Source: an uncultured Ruminococcus sp.
Lineage (GTDB): Bacteria > Bacillota > Clostridia > Oscillospirales > Ruminococcaceae
Assembly: GCA_947176075.1 (NCBI GenBank)
Contig: CAMWPG010000003.1
Coordinates: 1-51,330 of the forward strand
Direction of reading: 5' to 3'
DNA: 51,330 bases
Positions 21,585 to 30,691 of this stretch are shown piece after piece. The notes beneath the pieces are model-generated. The model was not told the origin of the DNA, made no database searches, and saw only the letters and a list, made by a program, of their open reading frames with translations. Numbering within the stretch: the stretch's first letter is position 1; every line of letters starts with the position of its first letter. The position numbers and the translations under genes are program-made.

Positions 21585-22040
21585 ATGAGAAAAATAGCAA
21601 GCTTTAAAGTAAATCACGATACATTGAAGCCTGGTGTTTATATATCACGCAAAGACGGCGATGCGGTTACATACGATCTGAGAATGAAAACGCCCAACAG
21701 CGGCAGCTACATTACTCCCAAATCGCTGCATACGATAGAGCATCTGCTTGCAACATATGTAAGAAACTCGGAATATTCAGACGAGGTGATATACGCAGGT
21801 CCTATGGGATGCAGAACAGGCTTTTATCTGATAATGAGAGACAGCGTATCGTCTGATTCTCTGATATCACTGCTTAGAGCAGCATTTGAGTATATAGCAA
21901 ATTTCAGCGGAGAGATACCAGGCAGTACAAGGATCGAGTGCGGCAACTATATGGAGCATGATCTTGATGCAGCCAAAGCTGATGCAAGGGAATACTGTGA
22001 GATACTAAAAAATGTAACGGCTGGAAATATGTCGTATTAA
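21585..22040 (+). CDS. luxS: S-ribosylhomocysteine lyase LuxS
   Basis: HTIEHLLATY and PMGCRTGFYL motifs. Confidence 0.95.
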   Translation: MRKIASFKVNHDTLKPGVYISRKDGDAVTYDLRMKTPNSGSYITPKSLHTIEHLLATYVRNSEYSDEVIYAGPMGCRTGFYLIMRDSVSSDSLISLLRAAFEYIANFSGEIPGSTRIECGNYMEHDLDAAKADAREYCEILKNVTAGNMSY

Positions 22041-22138
22041 GCCGTTTTTTAGATTTTTCTTTACATATTTCCCGATGTATGATATAATATAAATAATTTA
22101 GCTGTATTATACTATAATTTATTAATGGAGGTAGTTTT

Positions 22139-22627
22139 ATGGCTGACATATCATTTTGCCCAAATTGCGGAGCACCCGTTGAAGGCGAAAGAAATACTTG
22201 CAGCTGCTGCGGAGCAATTCTTCGTGAAGCCAAAAATCAGCAGCAAGACTTCGGCGCAACACCGCCGCTGGACAGTTTATTCAATCAGCAAGGCTTTGGC
22301 AATGTACCGCCGCCGCAGAATCAGTTCTCAGGACAGAATTTCGGACAAACACCGCCGCATCCTATGCAATATGAAAACTATAATCAATATGCACAAAACG
22401 ATGGAGCATACAACGGTTGTGCTATAGCCGGTCTGGTTCTGGGAATTATTTCTATCGTTATGTGCTGCCTGCTCTGGTTAAACATAATATTGGGAGTTGC
22501 AGGTATAGTACTTTCAATCGTTGGCTTTAAGAGCTTCAAATACAAGGGCTGCGCTATAGCCGGTCTTATCTGCTCTATTGCCGGTACATTATCGACTTTG
22601 GTTTTAAACGCTGCGACCTGGTTTTAA
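22139..22627 (+). CDS. Zinc-ribbon / DUF4190-like membrane protein
   Basis: CPNCGAPVEGERNTCSCCG zinc ribbon, P/Q/N-rich linker, two C-terminal TMs. Confidence 0.75.
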   Translation: MADISFCPNCGAPVEGERNTCSCCGAILREAKNQQQDFGATPPLDSLFNQQGFGNVPPPQNQFSGQNFGQTPPHPMQYENYNQYAQNDGAYNGCAIAGLVLGIISIVMCCLLWLNIILGVAGIVLSIVGFKSFKYKGCAIAGLICSIAGTLSTLVLNAATWF

Positions 22628-22650
22628 CCATTGCTATTATAAAGAAAGAG

Positions 22651-23322
22651 ATGGAGTGTATTATGAATATTAAATCAGTATGTAACACCTGTGGAATGAC
22701 CCTTAACGAAAAGGCATCGTTCTGCCCTACGTGCGGAAGCCGAATGAACATTATAGAAGTTCAGCCGGAAAATGCAAATTATGAAGAAAGTCCACAAGCC
22801 CAGAATCCGCAGCCGGAGATCCAAAATTCCGGCAATCCAGCATTAGACGCTGCGATGAATAACGGCAATCCTTCATTTAATTCTGAGAATATTCCGCCAG
22901 TAACAGATAATATACCGCCTGTTCCGCCGACAATGAACAATATTCCACCAATACCGCCTTTAAATATAAACGGCTATCAACCGACTAAAGAACCCAAAAA
23001 CGGCAAGGATACAGTGGCGCTTGTAGGTATGATACTTAGTATAATATCAGTAGTTTTGTGCTGTCTGAATCTTCTGGATCTTCCTATTGCTATAGCAGGT
23101 CTGATCCTGGGCATTGTGGGAATCAAGAGTGTACGAAGCAAGGGAATGGCTATTGCAGCTATAGTATGTTCATCTATAGCTATAGTTCTTTGTATAAGCA
23201 TATTCTGTGTAGGCTTGTCAGCAATAGAGGAAGGCGGCAGCATTTACAGTGATATTGAAAGTATCTTTGATGATGGCGATGACGATATATGGAATTATGA
23301 GTATCACTACAATTGGGACTAA
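22651..23322 (+). CDS. Zinc-ribbon / DUF4190-like membrane protein (tandem paralogue)
   Basis: CNTCGMTLNEKASFCPTCGSR zinc ribbon, PP-rich linker, two TMs. Confidence 0.75.
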   Translation: MECIMNIKSVCNTCGMTLNEKASFCPTCGSRMNIIEVQPENANYEESPQAQNPQPEIQNSGNPALDAAMNNGNPSFNSENIPPVTDNIPPVPPTMNNIPPIPPLNINGYQPTKEPKNGKDTVALVGMILSIISVVLCCLNLLDLPIAIAGLILGIVGIKSVRSKGMAIAAIVCSSIAIVLCISIFCVGLSAIEEGGSIYSDIESIFDDGDDDIWNYEYHYNWD

Positions 23323-23417
23323 TTAAAAAAACAGCTGCACTGTAAAGAGCGGCACTCATAAAGAAGTTTTCGCCATAGCACTTATGATTTTCAGTCAAAA
23401 GCGCTATGGCGTTTATA

Positions 23418-23447
23418 TTGACAATGTAACGGCTTTGATTGTATAAC
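23418..23447 (+). promoter_or_regulatory. Sigma70 promoter of cassette B
   Basis: TTGACA-N18-TATAAC; preceding CTATGGC.TTT.TATTGACA shared with cassette A2. Confidence 0.6.
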
Positions 23448-23489
23448 TATTACTAAAACAAATTGGTATTCTTAAGGAACAAAACAATA

Positions 23490-23927
23490 ATGTGTACTGA
23501 ATGCTATATTGATGAAAATAGAATAACACCGTTGTTAAATCCGATAGAATGTTTACAAAATCATACACAATACATTTGTGGGACTTGTGGACGGTGTATC
23601 TGTATTGAACGTGACCCTAAACGTGGACTGCAAAGATGGAATTTTCCTTTCAAGTCATTAGAAATTGCAAAAATGTATTTGCGTACCGCTGATTACAGTA
23701 TGAAAAAATCTTGTGGTATTTATGAAATAGAAAGTGAAAACGGCAGACATTCTTATAAAATTTTTGCAAGTGATAAGGATTTGCAATTATATTTAAAAAA
23801 GAATAAAGGTAAATTTTGTAAACGTATGAAACCTATTTTCACTGTTGCAGAATATAAGGAATATGCAAATACACAAATACGAAAATTGACTTCTGATGAA
23901 GTACAGAAATATATGTCAGAACGATAA
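23490..23927 (+). CDS. Hypothetical Cys-rich (zinc-binding-like) protein carried by cassette B
   Basis: CTECY...CGTCGRCIC cysteine clusters; ORF between cassette promoter and cassette hairpin. Confidence 0.6.
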   Translation: MCTECYIDENRITPLLNPIECLQNHTQYICGTCGRCICIERDPKRGLQRWNFPFKSLEIAKMYLRTADYSMKKSCGIYEIESENGRHSYKIFASDKDLQLYLKKNKGKFCKRMKPIFTVAEYKEYANTQIRKLTSDEVQKYMSER

Positions 23928-23970
23928 ATTCTGATATATACGAGTAATCGAATAATAACAACAAGCCCCG

Positions 23971-24000
23971 AAGCAGTTATAAATAATTGCTTCGGGGCTT
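23971..24000 (+). terminator. Cassette B post-stop hairpin
   Basis: AAGCCCCGAAGCAgttataaataatTGCTTCGGGGCTT stem-loop, counterpart of GCCCGAAAG..CTTTCGGGC in locus A. Confidence 0.65.
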
Positions 24001-24059
24001 AAACTTCTTTATGAGTATCTAACTAAAAAGTGCAGCTGTTTTTTTATTATTTATGATAC

Positions 24060-24245
24060 ACTATCTACAACTTAGCAGGATCTTGTTTTCTTTTCTTCTG
24101 CCAAGAGCAGAAAGTCTTGAAATCATATCACAAGTTTTTGCCCATTTATGGGCGGAAATTTGTGAAAATGGGATTCCAAAGGGCGTATCTGCCCTTTGGC
24201 AGGGGCTTACGGGGACAGCGTCCCCTTGCCTGAGTTGTGGATAGT
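24060..24245. mobile_element. MITE copy 1 (~186 bp)
   Basis: ACTATCTACAAC...GTTGTGGATAGT terminal inverted repeats; 12-13 bp flanking direct repeat (T)TATTTATGATAC; second copy at 46740. Confidence 0.8.
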
Positions 24246-24721
24246 TATTTATGATACTTGCTTCCGCTTTGTATCTGATAGCTTCTGTATATCTGTTCAT
24301 AGAGCATTACTCTTGCAAGTTGATGCGGAAAAGTCATCGGGGACATGGAAAGTCTCAGGTCTGCTCTGCGCTTTACTTCATCGGATAATCCGTATGAGCT
24401 GCCTATGATAAATGTAACTGTACTATCACCTGAAACTCCCACTGAGCATATTTTCTCTGAAAGAGACTCACTGCTCATGAGCTTTCCCTCTATGCACATC
24501 GCTATTGTAAATCCTTTCGTTCGCTTCAGAAGCTGCTGTCCTTCCTTTTCAAGGGCAGCAGCTATTTCCTTTTCAGATGCCTTTTCAGACAACTGAACAG
24601 GTTCAAGCTCTGTACATTTCAATGTACAGTACCTTGACAGTCTTTTTTGATATTCCGCAGCCGCATCACGAAGATATTTTTCTTTAAGCCTTCCATATGC
24701 AAGTATCTGTATTGTCTGCAT
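24245..24721 (-). CDS. rlmH: 23S rRNA (pseudouridine1915-N3)-methyltransferase RlmH
   Basis: FIIGSSYGLSDEVKRRADLRLSMSPMTFPHQLARVMLYEQIYRSYQIQSGSKYHK C-terminus. Confidence 0.95.
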   Translation of the reverse strand: MQTIQILAYGRLKEKYLRDAAAEYQKRLSRYCTLKCTELEPVQLSEKASEKEIAAALEKEGQQLLKRTKGFTIAMCIEGKLMSSESLSEKICSVGVSGDSTVTFIIGSSYGLSDEVKRRADLRLSMSPMTFPHQLARVMLYEQIYRSYQIQSGSKYHK

Positions 24722-24773
24722 AAAAAATCACCGTCTCTCTTAATTCATCCTGCTCTGCTGTATAACAAGATGT

Positions 24774-25490
24774 TTATACATATGATTCTATCTTAGGAGC
24801 AGATTTCTTTGTTTTGTATATTTTTGTCTGACGAACACAGTTAATAACGCCTTTATAAGAAATAATTCTTGTTATAACAGCCAAAACTGCACATAAAAGG
24901 AATATTACAAGAATAAGTAATTTATTGTCTGTCAAGGCATCGGAATAATCACGTATTAAAGCTAACACAGCCATATAAATTGTTATACATACCGCATAGA
25001 TAATAAAACATAATATCCCACTTAATACCTTGCCGATAGCACCATAGAATTTAAATCCTGTTCTTACACTTATATAAAACAGCATACAAACCGCAGCATA
25101 GAGAATGAACATAAAAGCAGTTTTAACCAAAATAGCCATTCCATAGCCGCTTACTGCCATTGCAATAACATCAATAAGCATTACTATAATAACAGTAAAG
25201 TCCAGAAGCATCATCATTTGCATAGGTGTTTTATCAAGCTTCATCGGCATTGCAACAAAAAGCTTATAGTAATTGGTATAATTCATAGCAACGACAATGG
25301 CAGTAACCAGCAAAACTACCACAAATACAACGCTCGCCATGCTCCATAATCCATCCATAAATTCCATATTATATCCTATATTGATATTCATGATATTGAT
25401 AAAAGTCATTAGCAATATCATAAAAGGGAACATACTTTCCATGCCCATAAGCTTTATGCTGTATAGCATTGACTTTATATTCTTAAACAT
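24774..25490 (-). CDS. ABC transporter-associated membrane protein
   Basis: Multi-TM; overlaps start with 25483 ORF in GntR/ABC operon. Confidence 0.6.
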   Translation of the reverse strand: MFKNIKSMLYSIKLMGMESMFPFMILLMTFINIMNINIGYNMEFMDGLWSMASVVFVVVLLVTAIVVAMNYTNYYKLFVAMPMKLDKTPMQMMMLLDFTVIIVMLIDVIAMAVSGYGMAILVKTAFMFILYAAVCMLFYISVRTGFKFYGAIGKVLSGILCFIIYAVCITIYMAVLALIRDYSDALTDNKLLILVIFLLCAVLAVITRIISYKGVINCVRQTKIYKTKKSAPKIESYV

Positions 25491-26280
25491 TCTTTTCCTC
25501 CTTGAAATACCACGGTGCGTTCATCTCACGCTTTTCAATATAAAGCTTTTCGATGGCAATAACAGCGATTATTCCAATTACTGCAAAACAAATACACGGA
25601 ATGCCTGCAACTGCACACAATGGCTTTGCCATGACAAACTTATCAAAAAATCCAAAAATGCTGCCCATCCATAATATGTAAAAAACTATAAGCACTCCTG
25701 TGTAAACCTTGCTTTTTCCAAATATGCCGAAAACAGCACTGTACATTATTACTGAGAACGCAACTGCTGCTATAGTTATAATTGTTACCATTCCTCCTGC
25801 AAATCTAAGCTCAGGATTCAGAAGTATTATAATATTAAGTATAATACTTGGTACTATTTCTACGAAAAGTATGAAGCAGTAATACATAAAGCTTTGCCTG
25901 AACAGAGAAACTTTTCTTATTGGCATAGACATAAATGTCTCGTAAATATTTACACATCCGCCAAGCATTGCCTTCTGCTTCTCTATATTCTTTGCCATTC
26001 TCATAAATGGCAGTGTGCTGTTAATTGCAAAAATTGCAAGTGCCATAAATATTCCGCCAAATGCAATTGAAGCAACAGACTGAAAACCATCCTCAAAAAA
26101 CTCTTTGGCATCATCAAATACACTGAAAAGCATTACACCTGTCGTAAGCAGTAAAAAAACACCAAATAATATCGTAAATACTATACTTGTACGACCAACA
26201 ATATCCATCCTTGCTCTGTTTACACGTTTTACATCAGACCACTTCGGGTTATATTTAACCTGCTCTTTAACCTTAGCCAT
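25483..26280 (-). CDS. ABC transporter permease-like membrane protein
   Basis: Multi-TM; operon with ATPase and GntR regulator; start at MAKVKEQ preferred. Confidence 0.65.
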   Translation of the reverse strand: MAKVKEQVKYNPKWSDVKRVNRARMDIVGRTSIVFTILFGVFLLLTTGVMLFSVFDDAKEFFEDGFQSVASIAFGGIFMALAIFAINSTLPFMRMAKNIEKQKAMLGGCVNIYETFMSMPIRKVSLFRQSFMYYCFILFVEIVPSIILNIIILLNPELRFAGGMVTIITIAAVAFSVIMYSAVFGIFGKSKVYTGVLIVFYILWMGSIFGFFDKFVMAKPLCAVAGIPCICFAVIGIIAVIAIEKLYIEKREMNAPWYFKEEKNV

Positions 26281-27178
26281 TGTTATTCTCTCCTCCAAGC
26301 TCAACTATCTCATCACGATGTCCCCAGATGCTGAATGTAAGCAGATTTTCAATATTTGGTGTATGAACGCTTACGCCCTTGAATCTATCAAGATTCTTTC
26401 TCTCAGTAAGTGCTTCAAAGTTCTGAGTTCCTCTGCGAATTCCTATGCAAAGCTTTGTATTTAATGAATCAAGACTTGTGAGACTTCCGGCTATAACTGC
26501 ATACTTGTCCTCTATCTGGTCAATAGCCATGCTCTCTGTCACCTTGCCGTCGATAAGTACAGTTACGCTGTCAGCTATTTTATCAAGATCGCCTGTAATA
26601 TGTGTTGAAAAAAGCACCGCACGTTCTCCCTCTTCCACTATCTCACGAAGAATGTCCAAAACCTCAATTCTTGCCACCGGGTCAAGACCTGCTGTGGGTT
26701 CGTCAAGTATCAGCATATCCGGATGATGTGCCAGCGCAAGAGCAAGCATTGCTTTTGTTTTCATACCCTTTGAATATTCTGAAAACCTCTTCTTCGGAGG
26801 AAGCTTCCACATTTTCGCATACTTCTCAAAAAGCTCCTGATCCCAGTTTTTATAAACATGGGCAAAGGCTCTTGCATATTTCTTTATATTTGAGTTTACA
26901 AGCAGAAAATCATCATCTGAAACATAGCCTATTCGCTCCTTGGCTTCGAGCTCCTCTTTTATATTATCCATACCCAGAATGCGTATATCGCCTCCTGTTC
27001 TTTCCATAGCATTCAGTATAAGCTTGATTATAGTTGTTTTGCCTGCGCCGTTTTCACCGACCAGACCCATAACCATTCCCTTTTCAATGCGAAACGACAC
27101 ATTGTCAAGACTAAAATCAGCATAATTTTTGGATACATTCTCAACTTCCAAAGCATAATTAGTATTCATCATTTCCAT
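26273..27178 (-). CDS. ABC transporter ATP-binding protein
   Basis: Walker A GENGAGKTT, signature EYSKGMKTKAMLALALAH, Walker B MLILDEPTAGLD. Confidence 0.93.
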   Translation of the reverse strand: MEMMNTNYALEVENVSKNYADFSLDNVSFRIEKGMVMGLVGENGAGKTTIIKLILNAMERTGGDIRILGMDNIKEELEAKERIGYVSDDDFLLVNSNIKKYARAFAHVYKNWDQELFEKYAKMWKLPPKKRFSEYSKGMKTKAMLALALAHHPDMLILDEPTAGLDPVARIEVLDILREIVEEGERAVLFSTHITGDLDKIADSVTVLIDGKVTESMAIDQIEDKYAVIAGSLTSLDSLNTKLCIGIRRGTQNFEALTERKNLDRFKGVSVHTPNIENLLTFSIWGHRDEIVELGGENNNG

Positions 27179-27561
27179 AATTCCTTTCCTTCATCATTAT
27201 AAATATTTTCTATTATTTCTACAATCTGATTCTTTTCTGCACCTGCCTTTTGGCATTCCTCAGTGCATATCCTAAGTTTTTCCAGCGCTTCAAGAAGACG
27301 GTTATCCTGAAGCTGCGCAAGTTTATCCAGTCTGACAAATGTACCCTTGCCCGAAACTGTATAAACAAAGCCCTCATGCTCAAGGTCGATGTATGCCCTC
27401 TTGGTAGTAATTGCGCTGACATTCAAATCCTTGGCAAGCTGCCTTACACTCGGCAGCATATCGCCGTTTTTGAATTCGCCCTCATATATCGCCTTGCGGA
27501 TACCATCTTCTATCTGCTCATACAAAGGCTTCGCACTTGTATGGCTAATTATTATATTCAT
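27169..27561 (-). CDS. GntR (YtrA-like) family transcriptional regulator
   Basis: N-terminal wHTH ISHTSAKPLYEQIEDGIRKAIYEGEFKNGDMLPSVRQLAKDLNVS. Confidence 0.9.
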   Translation of the reverse strand: MNIIISHTSAKPLYEQIEDGIRKAIYEGEFKNGDMLPSVRQLAKDLNVSAITTKRAYIDLEHEGFVYTVSGKGTFVRLDKLAQLQDNRLLEALEKLRICTEECQKAGAEKNQIVEIIENIYNDEGKELWK

Positions 27562-27727
27562 TACACATCTCCTTCCCAGTGTGATATATTGTGTATATCC
27601 GATATATACAGTATATCACGTATACACACGCTTGTCAATACCTTTTTAAAAAAATTTTTATCTGCTGCAAATTTAGGAGAAACTGACGTATACCTACAAA
27701 AAAGTTTATTTATTTACTCAATATGCC

Positions 27728-27756
27728 TTGACAAAACCACGAAAAAAGTGTACAAT
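27728..27756 (+). promoter_or_regulatory. Sigma70-type promoter upstream of rny
   Basis: TTGACA-N17-TACAAT, about 330 nt upstream of the rny start. Confidence 0.65.
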
Positions 27757-28088
27757 AAAAGGGCTGTATTAAATTACAAGATATTCAATGTGTTTATGAA
27801 CACCTCATAAACAGTTGTTTTTCATGAAGAGCAGTATGTGAAGCTGATTTGATTCATAGATTTGCGCCCATAAAGGGCTTTTGGCATAGATGCCCCATAT
27901 AATATACACTGTAGTTTTTCTGCCGAAATTTTTCGATAAACGTTTTTTATGAACGGAAAGCGAGGAGCATAGACAAAAGGTCTATTACATCAATGAATAA
28001 GAATAGCGGCACATATCGCCCTAATGCTTGTACAATTATATACTGAGCAATGTACTAAGTAATAATTTTAAGGAGGTTGTGCACACAA

Positions 28089-29681
28089 ATGATTGAAATT
28101 TGGATCGCAATTGCAATCTGCGCAGTTGCTTTGATCGCCGGCTTTGCAGCGGGCGCTTTTATATTCAAGCAGTCCGCTTTTAACAAGGGCGTTGCAGCAG
28201 GAATCGAACAGCGCAAACAGCAGGCTGAAGCAGCAATCGGTTCAGCTGAAAAAGAAGCAGACAGAATTTTGACCGACGCAAAAAGAGAAGCAGAAAGCAA
28301 AAAGAAAAATGCTCTTGTAGAAGCTAAGGATGAGATCCATAAGCTTCGTACTGATGCTGAAAAGGAAATCAGAGAACGCAGAAGCGATATCGGCAGACAG
28401 GAAAGACGTATTCAGCAAAAGGAAGAAAATCTCGATAAGAAAACTGATAACCTTGAACGTAAAGAAGATGCTCTTCAGAAAAAGCTGAAGGCTGCCGAGG
28501 AAAAGCTTTCGGAGGCAGAAGCTCTGAAAAACGATCAGATGAACGTTTTGGAACGTATATCCGAATTCACCCGCGAACAGGCTAAGGAGTATATTATCAA
28601 TACTCTTGAAAATGAGTTGGTTCATGAAAAAGCTATAAAAATCACTGCATATGAACAGAACCTGAAAGACGAATGCGAAGAAAAGGCAAGAAATTATATT
28701 TCTCTCGCTATTGCAAAATGTGCCGCAGATCAGGTTTCTGAAACTGCTGTTTCAGTAGTAGCTCTTCCAAATGACGAAATGAAGGGCAGAATAATCGGAC
28801 GTGAGGGACGAAACATACGCACACTGGAAACACTTACAGGTGTTGATCTTATTATTGACGATACACCGGAGGCTATTACACTTTCATGCTTTGACCATGT
28901 GCGCCGTGAGATCGCTCGTATCGCACTGGAAAAGCTCATAGCTGACGGCAGAATCCATCCTACAAAGATCGAGGAAATGGTTGAAAAGGCTAAACGTGAG
29001 GTCGAGCACCGCATACGTCAGGAGGGTGAACGTGCCGTTCTGGAAACAAATGTACACGGCATCAACAATGAGCTTGTAAAGCTTCTGGGTCGATTGTACT
29101 ATCGTACAAGTTATCGTCAAAATGTACTGAACCACTCTATCGAAGTTGCAAAGCTCGCCGGCATTCTGGCATCCGAGCTTGGAGTTGACGCAAATCTTGC
29201 CCGCCGCGCAGGACTTCTCCACGATATCGGCAAGGCTCTTACTGCTGAGATCGAAGGTTCTCATGTACAGATAGGCGTAGACGTATGTAAACGCTATAAT
29301 GAAAATGCAGACGTTATCCATGCAGTTGAATCGCATCATAATGATGTTGAACCGAAGACTGCAATTGCGTGTATTGTACAAGCTGCTGACGCTATATCTG
29401 CTGCAAGACCTGCTGCAAGAAGTGAAAACTACGAGAATTACATAAAGCGTTTGCAGAAGCTTGAGAGCATCTGTGCAGCTTATGAGGGCGTTGAAAAATG
29501 TTACGCACTTCAGGCAGGACGTGAGGTACGTATTATGGTTGTGCCGGAAACTATCAATGATGAAAAGATGATTCTGGTTGCACGCCAAATAGCAAAGCAA
29601 ATCGAAACTGAAATGGATTATCCGGGTCAGATAAAGATAAATCTTATCCGCGAAAGCCGTGTAGTAGATTACGCAAAATAA
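28089..29681 (+). CDS. rny: Ribonuclease Y
   Basis: N-terminal TM, long coiled coil, KH ([15 protein letters not shown]), HD domain (LLHDIGKA); ATG 28089 preferred over TTG at 28077. Confidence 0.96.
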   Translation: MIEIWIAIAICAVALIAGFAAGAFIFKQSAFNKGVAAGIEQRKQQAEAAIGSAEKEADRILTDAKREAESKKKNALVEAKDEIHKLRTDAEKEIRERRSDIGRQERRIQQKEENLDKKTDNLERKEDALQKKLKAAEEKLSEAEALKNDQMNVLERISEFTREQAKEYIINTLENELVHEKAIKITAYEQNLKDECEEKARNYISLAIAKCAADQVSETAVSVVALPNDEMKGRIIGREGRNIRTLETLTGVDLIIDDTPEAITLSCFDHVRREIARIALEKLIADGRIHPTKIEEMVEKAKREVEHRIRQEGERAVLETNVHGINNELVKLLGRLYYRTSYRQNVLNHSIEVAKLAGILASELGVDANLARRAGLLHDIGKALTAEIEGSHVQIGVDVCKRYNENADVIHAVESHHNDVEPKTAIACIVQAADAISAARPAARSENYENYIKRLQKLESICAAYEGVEKCYALQAGREVRIMVVPETINDEKMILVARQIAKQIETEMDYPGQIKINLIRESRVVDYAK

Positions 29682-29692
29682 GAATATTCTAA

Positions 29693-29718
29693 GGGGACTT
29701 TCACAGTCCCCTTTTTTG
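29693..29718 (+). terminator. Terminator after rny
   Basis: AAGGGGACTttcacAGTCCCCTTTTTT. Confidence 0.8.
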
Positions 29719-29902
29719 CTGCAAATCGTCACGCAAATCAAAAGGGACTATATCTCTTTTGCGGAGAGCATCAGGAGGCAGCTCTCCTGACATAATTATG
29801 ATTTATTTAAAAATTGATTTGCATTGAAAACCGTAAAAAGGACTTGCAAACAGTGCATTCTTGTGATATAATAAAAAACAACAATATAAACAGGAGCTTT
29901 CT

Positions 29903-30670
29903 ATGGGAAAAATTTTTGATACTCATGCACACTATACAGACAGTGCATTTGACGAGGACAGAGACGAGCTTATAGCGTCTTTACCGCAAAAAAACGTAGG
30001 TCTTATCATGCAGGCGTGTACGGATATTGACGACGCTGCAAAAATTCTTGCCTTGTCAGAAAAATATGATTTTATGTATGCATCAATAGGTATACATCCT
30101 GAAAATATAGCAGCCGGAGTGCCCGAAGATGCCTGCGGCAAGCTCAGACTTCTCGCAAAGCATAAAAAGGTTCTGGCAATTGGCGAGATCGGACTTGATT
30201 ATCATTATGAAGGCTATGACAGAAAAGCTCAGACAGAGCTTTTTCGGATGCAGCTGGAGCTTGCAAAAGAACTTTCATTGCCTGTTATCGTTCACAGCCG
30301 TGATGCAACAGAGGATTGCTTGAATATTCTCCGTGAATACAAACCAAAAGGAGTCATGCACTGCTTCAGCGGAAGTGCAGAAACTGCACGGGAGGTCATC
30401 GAGCTGGGAATGTATATCGGATTTACAGGAGTGCTTACATTTAAAAATGCAAAAAAAGCTCTTCGTGCCATTGAAGCCGTGCCGATGGACAGGCTTGTTC
30501 TGGAAACAGACTGCCCATATATGGCACCTGTACCACACAGAGGCAAGCGTTGTGACAGCAGTATGATAATACATACCGCCGCTGCCGCTGCAAATGCCCT
30601 TGGAAAAAGTACAGAGGAAATACTGGTGCAAACCTTTGAAAACGGTATGAGGCTTTATAATTTATTGTAA
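29903..30670 (+). CDS. TatD family metal-dependent hydrolase
   Basis: FDTHAHYTD, GEIGLDYH, HSRDA, ETDCPYMAP motifs. Confidence 0.95.
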   Translation: MGKIFDTHAHYTDSAFDEDRDELIASLPQKNVGLIMQACTDIDDAAKILALSEKYDFMYASIGIHPENIAAGVPEDACGKLRLLAKHKKVLAIGEIGLDYHYEGYDRKAQTELFRMQLELAKELSLPVIVHSRDATEDCLNILREYKPKGVMHCFSGSAETAREVIELGMYIGFTGVLTFKNAKKALRAIEAVPMDRLVLETDCPYMAPVPHRGKRCDSSMIIHTAAAAANALGKSTEEILVQTFENGMRLYNLL

Positions 30671-30691
30671 TAGGGAAAGAGGTTTTTAAAA

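Larger units (their letters stand above)
23354..24016. mobile_element. Cassette-like element, locus B: promoter / Cys-rich ORF / hairpin bounded by 16-bp terminal inverted repeats
   Basis: ACTCATAAAGAAGTTT (23354-23369) and its exact reverse complement AAACTTCTTTATGAGT (24001-24016); ends match locus A. Confidence 0.65.

Noticed and set aside
22139-23322. Tandem zinc-ribbon/DUF4190-like paralogues as a novel system
   Set aside because: This architecture is a common membrane-protein pattern in Firmicutes; a tandem duplication alone is not remarkable.
24047-24257. SCC/Ccr-type site-specific island at rlmH
   Set aside because: The direct repeats bracket only the 186-bp MITE, the other MITE copy has a different flanking repeat, and no ccr-like recombinase is in the window. 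Transposition with target duplication is simpler.
24061-24300. ORFs 24061..24300 (-) and 46752..46934 (-) encoding similar peptides (PCQRADTPFGIPFSQ)
   Set aside because: Both lie across the two MITE copies; their similarity is explained by the repeated DNA, not by a conserved gene.
28884-29741. 285-aa ORF antisense to rny
   Set aside because: Shadow ORF opposite a canonical RNase Y; Cys/Tyr/Ser-rich composition typical of antisense frames.
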